NCBI GenBank assembly: GCA_016184105.1
Contig: JACPDI010000010.1
Span: 1-64,000, forward strand
Length of the DNA: 64,000 nt
Reading direction: 5' to 3'
DNA from: Acidobacteriota bacterium
GTDB taxonomy: Bacteria; Acidobacteriota; Vicinamibacteria; Vicinamibacterales; 2-12-FULL-66-21
The notes beneath the pieces are model-generated. The model had not been told where the DNA came from, did not search any database, and saw nothing but the letters and a program-made list of their open reading frames with translations. A program made the translations under genes and the position numbers. Below, piece by piece: positions 24,304-32,278 of the stretch (positions are counted from its first letter, which is position 1; each line of letters begins with the position of its first letter).

Positions 24304-24585
24304 ATGGGAACCCGCGAAAAGCGAATCGGCATCCGGGAACTCAAATCGACGTTGAGCGAGTGCGTTCGCGAAGTACGGGCCGGAAGGACGATTGTCGTCA
24401 CTGACCATGGCCAACCCGTTGCTCGCATCATTCCCGAGGGGGTGTCGCTGCGGGAGCGCATCGAGGCTCTCAAGAGAGCCGGCACGATTGCGTGGAGTGG
24501 CCGGCGTCTCAGGCCGGCGAAGCCCGCCGGGAAGGTCCGCGGCGCGAAAACGGTCGCCGATTTGGTCGTCGAAAATCGCGAGTGA
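24304..24585 (+). CDS. VapB/YefM-type antitoxin
   Basis: A 93-residue antitoxin. The Phd/YefM-type DNA-binding half (GIRELKSTLSECVREVRAG, TIVVTDHGQPVARIIP) is followed by a toxin-wrapping tail (RRLRPAKPAGKVRG, TVADLVVENRE). Start at ATG 24304, right behind the operator. Its stop overlaps the toxin GTG (GTGA). The dead remnant at 335-505 is a close paralogue. Confidence 0.85.
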   Translation: MGTREKRIGIRELKSTLSECVREVRAGRTIVVTDHGQPVARIIPEGVSLRERIEALKRAGTIAWSGRRLRPAKPAGKVRGAKTVADLVVENRE

Positions 24586-25070
24586 TTGCGTATCTCGACG
24601 CGAGCGCACTGGTGAAGCGCTACATCGTCGAACGCGGGTCAAGGGAGACGATCGCGCTCACCGGCGAATCCGAGATGACGGCAACGTCGATCGTCAGCCG
24701 CGCTGAAGTGGTTGCGGCACTCGCCAAAGCCGCTCGCACCGGTGTCGTCACGCAGGAGCTTGCACGGAACGCTCGACGACTGTTCATCGGAGATTGGCCG
24801 GACCTTGTGCGCGTCCCGATGACGGAGGCACTGGTCGAGCGAGCCGAGGGGCTGGCGTGGGAGCACGGCTTGCGCGGCTACGATTCAGTGCAACTCGCGT
24901 CCGCTTTGACCTGGCAAGAATCCGTCGCCGCCGAAATCGTCCTGGCGACGTTCGATCAGCAGCTGTGGGACGCGGCGAAACGAGCAGGACTCAAAGCGTG
25001 GCCGGCAGAACGCCCAGGCGGGACAGCGGCGCTCGAACAGCCTCCAGATGAAACGGACGACACCGACTGA
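24582..25070 (+). CDS. vapC: PIN-domain toxin (VapC type)
   Basis: A 162-residue PIN ribonuclease starting with GTG 24582. Acidic residues are placed as in VapC: AYLDASALVKR (first Asp), SRAEVVAAL (Glu), LRGYDSVQLASAL (Asp) and LATFDQQLWDAAKR (last Asp). All four catalytic positions are intact, in contrast to the remnant near 520. VapC toxins cut tRNA or rRNA; the target is unknown here. The last 15 residues are an acidic, probably disordered tail. Confidence 0.87.
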   Translation: MIAYLDASALVKRYIVERGSRETIALTGESEMTATSIVSRAEVVAALAKAARTGVVTQELARNARRLFIGDWPDLVRVPMTEALVERAEGLAWEHGLRGYDSVQLASALTWQESVAAEIVLATFDQQLWDAAKRAGLKAWPAERPGGTAALEQPPDETDDTD

Positions 25071-25132
25071 GATTGGCTAAGCCGGGACCGCCGACGCGCT
25101 GCGCTGGCCTCCCTGGTTCATTCATCGAAGCG

Positions 25133-25307
25133 TCATTTCGTCGGCAGCCACGTCTTGTTCAGCCGGCGATCCTGCCGGGACGTCGCCTTCGCGTACCGAG
25201 AGTAGCGCCGCTCGCGCTTGCCGCCGGCGGACTTCCGGTCGCCGCCGTCGACGGACTCGAGCTACGTCTTTTCGTCCGAATCAAGCTTCATCGTTGGCTT
25301 CTTCATG
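25133..25307 (-). pseudogene. CopG-type antitoxin gene with an in-frame stop
   Basis: Reading from ATG 25307: KKPTMKLDSDEKT, then TAG, then LESVDGGD, AGGKRERRYSRYAKAT and DRRLNKTWLPTK, TGA. This is the N-terminal half of a CopG/BrnA-like antitoxin. The expected ribbon-helix-helix part after DRRLN is cut short. The upstream frame (25545-25311) ends with GHEHTAFLKNDHAELDGEQG and may be the tail of its toxin partner. Confidence 0.55.
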
Positions 25308-25733
25308 AGTATCCTTGCTCGCCGTCCAGCTCGGCGTGATCGTTCTTCAGGAACGCCGTGTGCTCGTGCCCAACCAACGAGAGGAGGCCGCGAGGCGCGC
25401 GCTCCGCACTGCCAAAAGTCGATCGGTGGGGTGGAGAGTACGCGGCGGCCCGTCTCCAAAATATCTCCACGACGGCGGTAGATTCACGAGGATTCGGGTG
25501 GACGGCAGTGAACGAAAAGGAGCGACGTAACCGCCTGTGATTCAAGCGCTTGGAATCAGAAGTCGCGCGCCATCACCGCGTTAGAAACAGGCCCCGCTCC
25601 GAGTTCGAATCCCTGTCTCCCAGCCACACAGCCTAAGTCGTTTAATCAGAAGGCTTTGCGCTATTGGCTGTCTTTCGATTGCGGCCCACGAGCATCGCGC
25701 AAATTCGCCTCTAACGCTCACGTCCGGAAAGAC
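25308..25733. other. Scar region with a second tRNA 3'-end-like segment
   Basis: No intact gene. It holds a possible toxin tail (minus, 25311-25430), a stretch with GGACGGCAGTGAACG-like words, the tRNA-like sequence at 25603-25626 and a shorter TTCGAATCCC word around 25760. The last one lies inside the end of the DUF1259 reading frame. Confidence 0.5.
25603..25626 (+). repeat. tRNA 3'-end-like segment, candidate attachment-site copy 2
   Basis: GTTCGAATCCC, then TGTCTCCCAGCCA; 22 of 24 positions agree with 1556-1579. The sequence 5' of it (CCGCTCCGA) does not complete the T-stem, so it is a recombined tRNA end and not a functional tRNA. Confidence 0.5.
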
Positions 25734-26729
25734 TTAACGTCCACCTCCGAGCGCTCTCGCGAGTTCGAATCCCAAACACCCGCCGCCGTCAAGGCCAAGC
25801 GTCGACGACCACTGACGACTCGCTGCCGCCTTCCCTAGCAAGTCAACCGCGGCGCGGACGCCCTGCGCGAGCTTTGCCGCGGGTCCGGTGCCGTAGTAGT
25901 GGAGGAAGATCACCACCGGCTGCACGTCGGTCATGTGGTGGTGAATCGCGACGACGTCGAGTCCGTTGCCGCGTAGCGCCTTCAGCACCGGCGTGACCTC
26001 ATGTTCGAGCATCGCGACATCGCCGGCCACCATGGCCTCCGCATCAGTCCCCGTGAAGGCCGCCCATGTGTTCAGTCCCATCCGCGAGTTGATCGCGGCG
26101 CCGTGCTCCCGCACGTTGATATCGGGCCGGCCAATCGTGATTTTGTAGACCGGTCCGTTCTGCTCGCCCTCGTGGCCGACGATCTTCGCGAGCGCGGCGC
26201 TGTTCAGCGTCGGTGCTGATGCCACCGGCGCGGCCGGTGGGGTCGACGCGCGCCTCGCGGATTGGTCGATGAGATCGATGGCGGGCTTGACGCGACGGGT
26301 CAGATCCGCCGCGCTCCCCATACCGTGCACGTGCATGTAGAAGACCCGCGGCTGTTCCCAGAAGAAGTGATTGTGCAGCGCGGTGACATCGAGGCCGTTG
26401 TCGAGGATGGCCGACATCACGGGATTCACTTCGTCCTCGGTGAGCACGAGGTCACCCATCATGACTTCGTGTCCTCCCTCGCCCTTCGTGAGGGCGATCC
26501 AGCCGCCGAAGCCGAACGGCGTCGGTGCCGGCCTTTGTTTGATCGTGACACGCAGATCGTTTCGGGGGATGTTCACCTTCAGCACGCCCTCTTTGAAATC
26601 GCCGCCCTTCCCCAGCGTCGTGAGGACCGTCTTGTACTCGCTCGGCGTCTCCTGTGCGCTCACCACGCCGGACCACAGAAGGCCCCCAGCTACCGTCATG
26701 CACATCGCAGCGCGTCTCAACAAGACCAT
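25734..26729 (-). CDS. DUF1259 protein with two repeats
   Basis: A 331-residue secreted protein: signal peptide (GGLLWSGVVSAQE), then two DUF1259 repeats of about 125 residues. Each has a His cluster: VTALHNHFFWEQPRVFYMHVHGMG in the first and VVAIHHHMTDVQPVVIFLHYYG in the second. The repeats resemble LpqO; their activity is unknown, but metal or oxyanion binding by the His residues is plausible. The C-terminal 25 residues (WSSTLGLDGGGCLGFELA) come from the tRNA-like scar, so the original end was replaced. It diverges from chrB. Confidence 0.78.
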   Translation of the reverse strand: MVLLRRAAMCMTVAGGLLWSGVVSAQETPSEYKTVLTTLGKGGDFKEGVLKVNIPRNDLRVTIKQRPAPTPFGFGGWIALTKGEGGHEVMMGDLVLTEDEVNPVMSAILDNGLDVTALHNHFFWEQPRVFYMHVHGMGSAADLTRRVKPAIDLIDQSARRASTPPAAPVASAPTLNSAALAKIVGHEGEQNGPVYKITIGRPDINVREHGAAINSRMGLNTWAAFTGTDAEAMVAGDVAMLEHEVTPVLKALRGNGLDVVAIHHHMTDVQPVVIFLHYYGTGPAAKLAQGVRAAVDLLGKAAASRQWSSTLGLDGGGCLGFELARALGGGR

Positions 26730-26749
26730 GACCCATCTCCCGTATTGGA

Positions 26750-26794
26750 TTGACTGCCGTAACGCTTCATCTATACTGTGAAACGAACGTTACA
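26750..26794 (+). promoter_or_regulatory. Promoter and inverted repeat of the chrB unit
   Basis: -35 TTGACT (26750-26755) and -10 TATACT (26772-26777) with a 16-bp spacer. GTAACG (26759-26764) and CGTTAC (26789-26794) form an inverted repeat around the -10, 30 bp apart, suiting a dimeric regulator on one DNA face. ChrB proteins are thought to sense chromate and repress their operon, so this is a candidate ChrB site. Confidence 0.55.
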
Positions 26795-26819
26795 ACGTCA
26801 AGTCTAAAGTCACTCAGGC

Positions 26820-27932
26820 ATGACTGGTACGGTCAAAGCTCAACCGCAATCCCGCGCTACCCCTCGGCCGTTCCAGTCTGGGCGCCGTTGGCTGCTATTT
26901 GTGCACCAGCTGCCCTCCACCGCCTCGAACTTGCGCGTCCGCACATGGCGACGGCTGCAACAGCTCGGTGCCCTCCCGGTCAAGCAGGCGGTGTACGTCC
27001 TGCCCGACACGCCCAGTGCGCGCGAAGACTTCGAGTGGCTCAAGACGGAAATCAAGTCCGCTGGCGGGGACGCGACCGTCTTTGCCGCTGACAACGTCGA
27101 TTCGTGGTCGGACGATGCGCTGGTGGAGGAGTTCAGACGTGCGCGGCAGGAGGCGTACGCCACCCTCGCACGCGACATCGAGCAAGTACTCGGACGGCTC
27201 GCGGCCACACGCCGGCCCCGCGGGACGCGCGCGCCAGCCCTGGGGCGCCTCGTCGAGGTATTCAGGGAACGCTTGAGCGCGATCGAGCACATCGACTTCT
27301 TCGGAAGCGCCGGTCGCGATCGCGTCACCACGGTGCTGCAGCAGCTCCAACACAAAGCCCTCGCCACACATCGCCCGGCTGAACCATCGCGGACGGCTGG
27401 CAGCGCCGATCCGCGGGACTATGGGAATCGTCTGTGGGTGACGCGTCCACGTCCGGGAGTGGACCGCATGGCCTCGGCATGGCTGATCAAGCGCTTCGTG
27501 GACCCTAATGGACGGTTCGCGTTCGTGGCCGACCGCGAATCAGTGCCGCACGACGGGGTGCCGTTCGACATGTTCGGCGTGGAGTTCAGCCACCAGGGCG
27601 AGGGATGCACGTTTGAAACACTCTGCGCCGTCTTCGCGATTCAGGAGCCGGCGGTCGCTCGCATTGCCGGCATCGTGCACGACCTCGATCTGAAGGATGG
27701 CCGCTTCGGCGCACAGGAGGCACCGACCGTCGGGACTGTGATCGAAGGCATGCAGCTCTCAATTTCTAAAGACGACGAGCTGCTCGACCGGGGCATGGCT
27801 CTGTTCGAATCGCTATACCGTGCCTTCGAACAGTCTGCACGATCCACGGGTCCCCGGCCCGTGGCGCGGTCGCGCACCGGTGCCCCAACGCGCCGAGCGA
27901 AGGACGCCACTCGCCGGCGACGCACCGATTAA
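26820..27932 (+). CDS. chrB: Chromate resistance protein ChrB
   Basis: A 370-residue protein with the two ChrB domains: N-terminal (about 20-170; WLLFVHQLPSTASNLRVRTW, LGALPVKQAVYVLPD) and C-terminal (about 195-345; LWVTRPRPGVDRMASAWLIKRF, DMFGVEFSHQGEGCTFET). ChrB is needed for chromate-induced expression of the chr operon and may act as regulator or sensor. The chromate pump ChrA is not in the window; an MFS carrier follows 11 bp downstream. The tail after residue 345 is Arg-rich. Confidence 0.88.
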   Translation: MTGTVKAQPQSRATPRPFQSGRRWLLFVHQLPSTASNLRVRTWRRLQQLGALPVKQAVYVLPDTPSAREDFEWLKTEIKSAGGDATVFAADNVDSWSDDALVEEFRRARQEAYATLARDIEQVLGRLAATRRPRGTRAPALGRLVEVFRERLSAIEHIDFFGSAGRDRVTTVLQQLQHKALATHRPAEPSRTAGSADPRDYGNRLWVTRPRPGVDRMASAWLIKRFVDPNGRFAFVADRESVPHDGVPFDMFGVEFSHQGEGCTFETLCAVFAIQEPAVARIAGIVHDLDLKDGRFGAQEAPTVGTVIEGMQLSISKDDELLDRGMALFESLYRAFEQSARSTGPRPVARSRTGAPTRRAKDATRRRRTD

Positions 27933-27943
27933 CGAGGTTGCCG

Positions 27944-29206
27944 ATGCCATCAGTCCTGCCGCGGCGGCCGGATGTCAGCTCGGACGATTATGTGCTCCCG
28001 GAGCGGCACTTCGGCGCAGAGCTCGCTGCAAGCGGGCTCGTTCGCTTGTGTGCAGCAGGCTTCGTGGCGTACTGCAGCTACGCGATCTGCCGGACGCCTT
28101 TGCTGCCGCTCTTCGCACGCGATCTCGGAGCGGCGCCGGCGTTGATCGGCTTGGTGATGGGCGCATCGACGCTGACCGGGATCGTCCTCAAGCTCCCGGC
28201 TGGCGCGTGGTCTGACATTCTGGGTCGACGTCCCTTGCTGGTGTGTGGCGCGTTGGTCTTCGCGACCCTGCCGTTCACGTACCTTGGCGTCTCCACGTTG
28301 GCGGCGCTCATCACGCTCCGGTTCATGCACGGCAGTGCAACGGCCATCTTCGGGCCCGTCGCGTCCGCCAGTCTCTCGGACATCGCGCCACCCTTGAAGC
28401 GCGGAACGTGGCTGAGTGCGTATTCCACTGCGCAAGGTGCCGGGCAGGCGCTGGGACCGGTTCTGGCCGGGTATCTGATTGCCGCAGGCCGTTTTGATCT
28501 CGCATTTCTCGCGGCCGGTGTTATCGGCCTCGCGGCCCCCTTGATCGTGATGGGGTGGCGAAGCGGTTCCACCGCGCCTCCGAGCACGGATCGCTGGCAG
28601 GGATTCAAGGCCGGTATCGGCGAAGTGGCTCAGAATCGCCTGGTCCTCGTCGCAAGTGGTGCGCAAGCGGCCCAGTTCGTCCTGAACGGGGCGCTCAACG
28701 CGTTTCTGCCTCTCTACGGCCGCGACGTGGTGGGGCTCACCACGCCACAGCTCGGATGGCTGTTCGGCATCCAGACGGTCACGACACTCGCGATTCGGCC
28801 GCTCATTGGATTCCTCTCGGATCGGGCCGGTCGTCAGTGGGTGATTGTCGCTGGCTTGACCGTATGCAGCGTCGCGGTGCTGGCGATGTCCAGGGCCACG
28901 GACCTTTCGGCACTGTTCGGAGCGGTGCTCGCGTACGCCGCCGGCGTGGCCACCACGACCGCCGCAACGAGCGCGTACATCACGGATGTCACCCGTCGAG
29001 CGCGCTATGGGGCCGCCCACGGCGTATTCGGCACTGTTTATGACGTCGGAGACGCGCTTGGCCCAATCGCTGCCGGCCTGTTGGTGGCCACTGTGGGGTA
29101 CGCACGCATGTTTCAGATCCTGGCGGTCGTCGGCTTCGCGATGGCACTGGTGTTTTCACTGGCGTCGCGAAGCCGACCGACGACGGACCTCCCGCAGGCG
29201 AAGTGA
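27944..29206 (+). CDS. MFS transporter of the chromate cluster
   Basis: A 420-residue carrier with 12 hydrophobic segments. The MFS loop 2-3 motif is present as GAWSDILGRRPLL, and its repeat as GFLSDRAGRQWVI. The first 35 residues are a hydrophilic cytoplasmic lead. ATG chosen after GAGG; a TTG 6 bp upstream is possible. Because it follows chrB so closely it may replace ChrA as the exporter, but other substrates are equally possible from sequence alone. Confidence 0.85.
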   Translation: MPSVLPRRPDVSSDDYVLPERHFGAELAASGLVRLCAAGFVAYCSYAICRTPLLPLFARDLGAAPALIGLVMGASTLTGIVLKLPAGAWSDILGRRPLLVCGALVFATLPFTYLGVSTLAALITLRFMHGSATAIFGPVASASLSDIAPPLKRGTWLSAYSTAQGAGQALGPVLAGYLIAAGRFDLAFLAAGVIGLAAPLIVMGWRSGSTAPPSTDRWQGFKAGIGEVAQNRLVLVASGAQAAQFVLNGALNAFLPLYGRDVVGLTTPQLGWLFGIQTVTTLAIRPLIGFLSDRAGRQWVIVAGLTVCSVAVLAMSRATDLSALFGAVLAYAAGVATTTAATSAYITDVTRRARYGAAHGVFGTVYDVGDALGPIAAGLLVATVGYARMFQILAVVGFAMALVFSLASRSRPTTDLPQAK

Positions 29207-29239
29207 TGCGACCCACGACTTTCGGAACTCAGAAAGGAG

Positions 29240-30112
29240 CGCCGAACCGGCGTTCGGGTCAACGCGGTGTACGACACCGAAGAGACCAAGTCGACGGGCC
29301 TCGCCAATCGTCTGATCGCCGAGAAGCCACGCCCTCAGGCCGATGTCTTCTGGTCGAACGAGCCGGTCCGCACGCTCGTGCTCAAGTCTCGGGACATGCT
29401 GGCACCCTACCGGTCACCAAGCGCTGAAGGCATTCCGGCGACACTCGTCGACCCCGAGGGCTTTTGGACGGGATTTTCGGCTCGTATGCGGGTGATTGCG
29501 TACAACACGACGCTGGTGACGTCGGAAGACGCACCGCAATCGGTCTTCGATTTGGCGGATCCAAAGTGGCGCGGGCAGGCGGCCATCGCCGATCCGCGAT
29601 TCGGCTCCACGTCTTTCCACGTCGCCGCCCTTTACGCCCTCGCAGGTGACGAAAAGATGGACGACTTCTTCCGTCGGCTGAAAGCCAACGACGTCAAAGT
29701 GGTCGACGGCAACTCCGTCGTGCGTGATCTGGTCGCGCGCGGCGAGGTCAAGATCGGGTTGACCGATACAGACGATGTCAACGTCGCACTCGAAGACGGG
29801 CAACCCGTCGCGATGGTGTTGCCGGACGCGGCTGGCCTGGGCGTGCCCATGATGCCGAACATGGTGTCGCTGATCGCCAATGCGCCCAACGCGGACGAGG
29901 GGCGCAAGCTCATTGACTATCTGCTCTCGCCGGACGTCGAGCGGCAACTCGCACAGTCCGAGGCGGTGCAGATTCCGCTTCACGCCGGCGTAGAGGGTCC
30001 AAAGAACATTCCTGCGATCGACACCTTCAAGCCCATGACGCTCGATTACTCAAAGGCCGCGAATCGCGTCGAGGACGTGACGAATCGCCTCGCCGGAATT
30101 CTGGGTCTCTGA
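29240..30112 (+). pseudogene. Iron(III) ABC transporter solute-binding protein lacking its N-terminus
   Basis: The frame enters at TGVRVNAVYDTEETKSTGLA and reads to the end of an FbpA/FutA-type binding protein (DVFWSNEPVRTLVL, ARMRVIAYNTT, FDLADPKWRGQAAIADPRFG). The signal peptide and first strand (about 40 residues) are missing; the MFS gene ends 34 bp upstream. Without export signal it cannot serve a periplasmic role. The GTG at 29267 could start a cytosolic remnant. Confidence 0.75.
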
Positions 30113-30137
30113 AGCGGCCGAGGACAACGAGCACAGC

Positions 30138-30724
30138 ATGTGGCGACGGTCGTCCAGTCGAACCATCGTGGTGGGCAGCGCCTCGGTGCTGTTCGTCGTG
30201 TGCTGCCTGCTTCCGATCGGCTATCTGCTCTTGATGGTGCCGGCCGGCCCAGACGCCGGGTACGCGGTTTGGCTCGATGCGCGGCAGCGAGGGCTGCTCG
30301 CCAACACGGCGCTTCTCGGTGTGGGCACTGCGCTTCTCGCCACCGCGATTGGTGCCCCTTTGGGTCTTTCGCTGGCCCGGATTGCCCTGCCTCAGAAAGG
30401 CCTTCTACGGCTCGCGCTCGCCGCGCCCGTGCTGCTGCCTCCGGACATCGTGGCTCTCGCCTGGACGTATCTCGGGAGCAGCCGTGGGCTCGTCGCCACA
30501 CTCGCCGGCCGCGACCTGCTCTCGAAGTGGACCTACATGACCCCGAGTTGCGGACCACATTGCGCGCGGAACTCACCCGACTCCAGCGTGACCTGGGCGT
30601 CACGATGGTGTATGTCACCCACGACAGAGACGACGCCGCGGCGCTCGCGGATGACGTGGTCGAGATGCGCGCAGGTCGCATCGTGTCCATCAATAAGCTC
30701 ACGAGAAATGAGGAACGTGCGTGA
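30138..30724 (+). pseudogene. Fusion of an iron ABC permease N-terminus to an ABC ATPase C-terminus
   Basis: From ATG 30138 the first 130 residues are an FbpB-type permease start with three hydrophobic segments (SASVLFVVCCLLPIGYLLLM, TALLGVGTALLATAIGAPLG, LALAAPVLLPPDIVALAW). At about 30535 the sequence changes, in another frame, to an ATPase tail (RTTLRAELTRLQRDLGVTMV, YVTHDRDDAAALADD) ending at 30724. The rest of the permease and the ATPase Walker A, signature and Walker B are gone. A single deletion of about 2 kb explains it. Confidence 0.75.
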
Positions 30725-31362
30725 GGGCACCAGTACTCGCCGTCGGAATACTTCTGCTCGGCGCACCCGCAGCGCTGGCACAGGCGCCACCGCCGTGTCG
30801 TGTCCTGTGTCCGCCTGAGTTCAAGATCGAACCCACGATCACGTTCACAAACGTCTTTGGTTCACCGCGTATCGTTCACGACGACGGCACCGTCACCAGG
30901 GAGCGCCGAGAGACTGAGTTCGAGGTGATTCTCTCGCTGGGTGTGCCGACGCGCGTGTCATGGCTCGAGTTCACGATCGAAGCGATCTTCCTGCCCTTCG
31001 ATCGAGACAGCACGCCCGAGCTCGAGTTCGAGACCAATTTTTTGTGGCTGCCGGCGGAACGTACGAAAGGCTGGCTTGGCTCGCATTTCGATGTCGTCGA
31101 CAAGTTCAGTCCCGCAGAGCGACCAACTGACCGTCGCGCGTACACACATAAGCTGAATCTGGAGCTCGACACGAGCGTGTCCGTCTTCAACTGGCTCCCT
31201 GAAGGGCGTTGGCTACGTGGAGTCGAACTGGAGGGCTCCCTGGACTACGTCGCGACCGGGCTGGCGAAAAGCGGTGGCCTCGTCGATGGCGTCCGCTTCG
31301 TCGATCGCGCCAGCCCCTGGTCCTTCTCCCTCGTCTTCGTCTTTCCGATCGCGCCGTTCTAG
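30721..31362 (+). CDS. Secreted hypothetical protein, possibly outer-membrane
   Basis: A 213-residue protein starting at a GTG overlapping the ATPase remnant stop. Signal peptide (LAVGILLLGAPAALAQA) followed by CRVLCPPEF and a beta-rich body with alternating patterns (FEVILSLGVP, WLEFTIEAIFLPF, WSFSLVFVFPIAPF). The final strand ending in Phe is typical of outer-membrane beta barrels. I do not recognise a family. Its coupling to an iron-transporter remnant says it belonged to that operon. Confidence 0.6.
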   Translation: MRAPVLAVGILLLGAPAALAQAPPPCRVLCPPEFKIEPTITFTNVFGSPRIVHDDGTVTRERRETEFEVILSLGVPTRVSWLEFTIEAIFLPFDRDSTPELEFETNFLWLPAERTKGWLGSHFDVVDKFSPAERPTDRRAYTHKLNLELDTSVSVFNWLPEGRWLRGVELEGSLDYVATGLAKSGGLVDGVRFVDRASPWSFSLVFVFPIAPF

Positions 31363-31395
31363 TTCAGGCAGTGCCGCGGGGAGCGGTGATCCCTA

Positions 31396-31853
31396 TTGGG
31401 CCGCTTCGAACCAAACCTCGATCGCTTCGTCGGCCCCGCCGCGTTCAGGCACCGCACGGATGAGTTGGTGCCGAAAATCACTCACGTGGTGCCCGCGTAC
31501 GTCGAGCCGGCCGTTCTCCCCGCCATTGCGCTGCACCGGACGCTGGGTGCGGCCCGGAAGGCAGCGCGGCTCCGTTATCTGACTGCGTACTGGCGGGCCC
31601 AAGCTGCCGCGGTTCTCCCGGATGCGCGCTTCTACACGTCGGCGGCTCCGGAGGCGAGCGTCGGCCTGTGCACGATCGAAGTGCCGGGCGTCGACGCAGA
31701 CGGACTACAGCGACGGCTTCGAACCAGGCACGGCGTCCTCGTGCAGTCGATGGCCGGCAATGCCCGTGCGCCCGAAATCCGGGGCATCCGCGTGACCCCA
31801 AACGTCTTCACGAGTCTGAGAGAACTCGACCGCTTCGTCGTCGCTCTGACCGC
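31396..31853 (+). pseudogene. C-terminal fragment of a PLP aminotransferase class V-like protein
   Basis: The frame gives AIALHRTLGAARKAARLRYL, then ARFYTSAAPEASVGLCTIEV and LRTRHGVLVQSMAG, with RGIRVTPNVFTSLRELDRF: the small C-terminal domain of class V aminotransferases (isopenicillin-N-epimerase-like). The PLP-lysine domain is missing. At about 31853 it runs out of frame into a methyltransferase fragment. Confidence 0.6.
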
Positions 31854-32255
31854 GTGTCTTTCCAGCCGGCGGACGCACAGGATCTGCCATTCGAGGATGA
31901 GCGCTTCGACCTCGTCGTGTGCCAGTTCGGCGTGATGTTTTTCCCCGACAAGGTCCGCGCGCATCAGGAATCGCGGCGCGTTCTTCGTCTCAACGGCCAC
32001 TACTTGCTCGTCAGCTTCGACCGCCTCGAACTTAACCCCGTCCCGAACGCGGCGGGGAACGCCGTCGCCGCGCTGTTTCCCGACGATCCCCCCGCGTGCA
32101 TGGAACGTGGCCCATTCAGCTATGCCGATCCGGCGCTCACTGAGCGTGACCTGCTGGCGGCCGGCTTTACGCGCATCCAGCTGGAGGTGACGGGAACGGA
32201 TACGTCTCCAATCTACAGTGTGCGGCGCAGGATGGCGACGCGCCCAGGATCGCTC
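31853..32255 (+). pseudogene. C-terminal fragment of a SAM methyltransferase
   Basis: Reading VSFQPADAQDLPFEDERFDLV, then CQFGVMFFPDKVRAHQES and RRVLRLNGHYLLVSFDRLEL: motifs post-I to post-II of a UbiE-like Rossmann methyltransferase, followed by the substrate cap (FSYADPALTERDLLAAGF). The GxGxG motif is lost at the junction with the aminotransferase fragment. The family's catalytic activity is not expected from this fragment. Confidence 0.65.
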
Positions 32256-32278
32256 GCCGCCATGTCCTGCTTCTGCGT

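Noticed and set aside
27950-29020. Long minus-strand frame of 356 codons over the MFS gene
   Set aside because: Antisense of a clear 12-helix carrier; composition Arg/Glu-rich and without domains.
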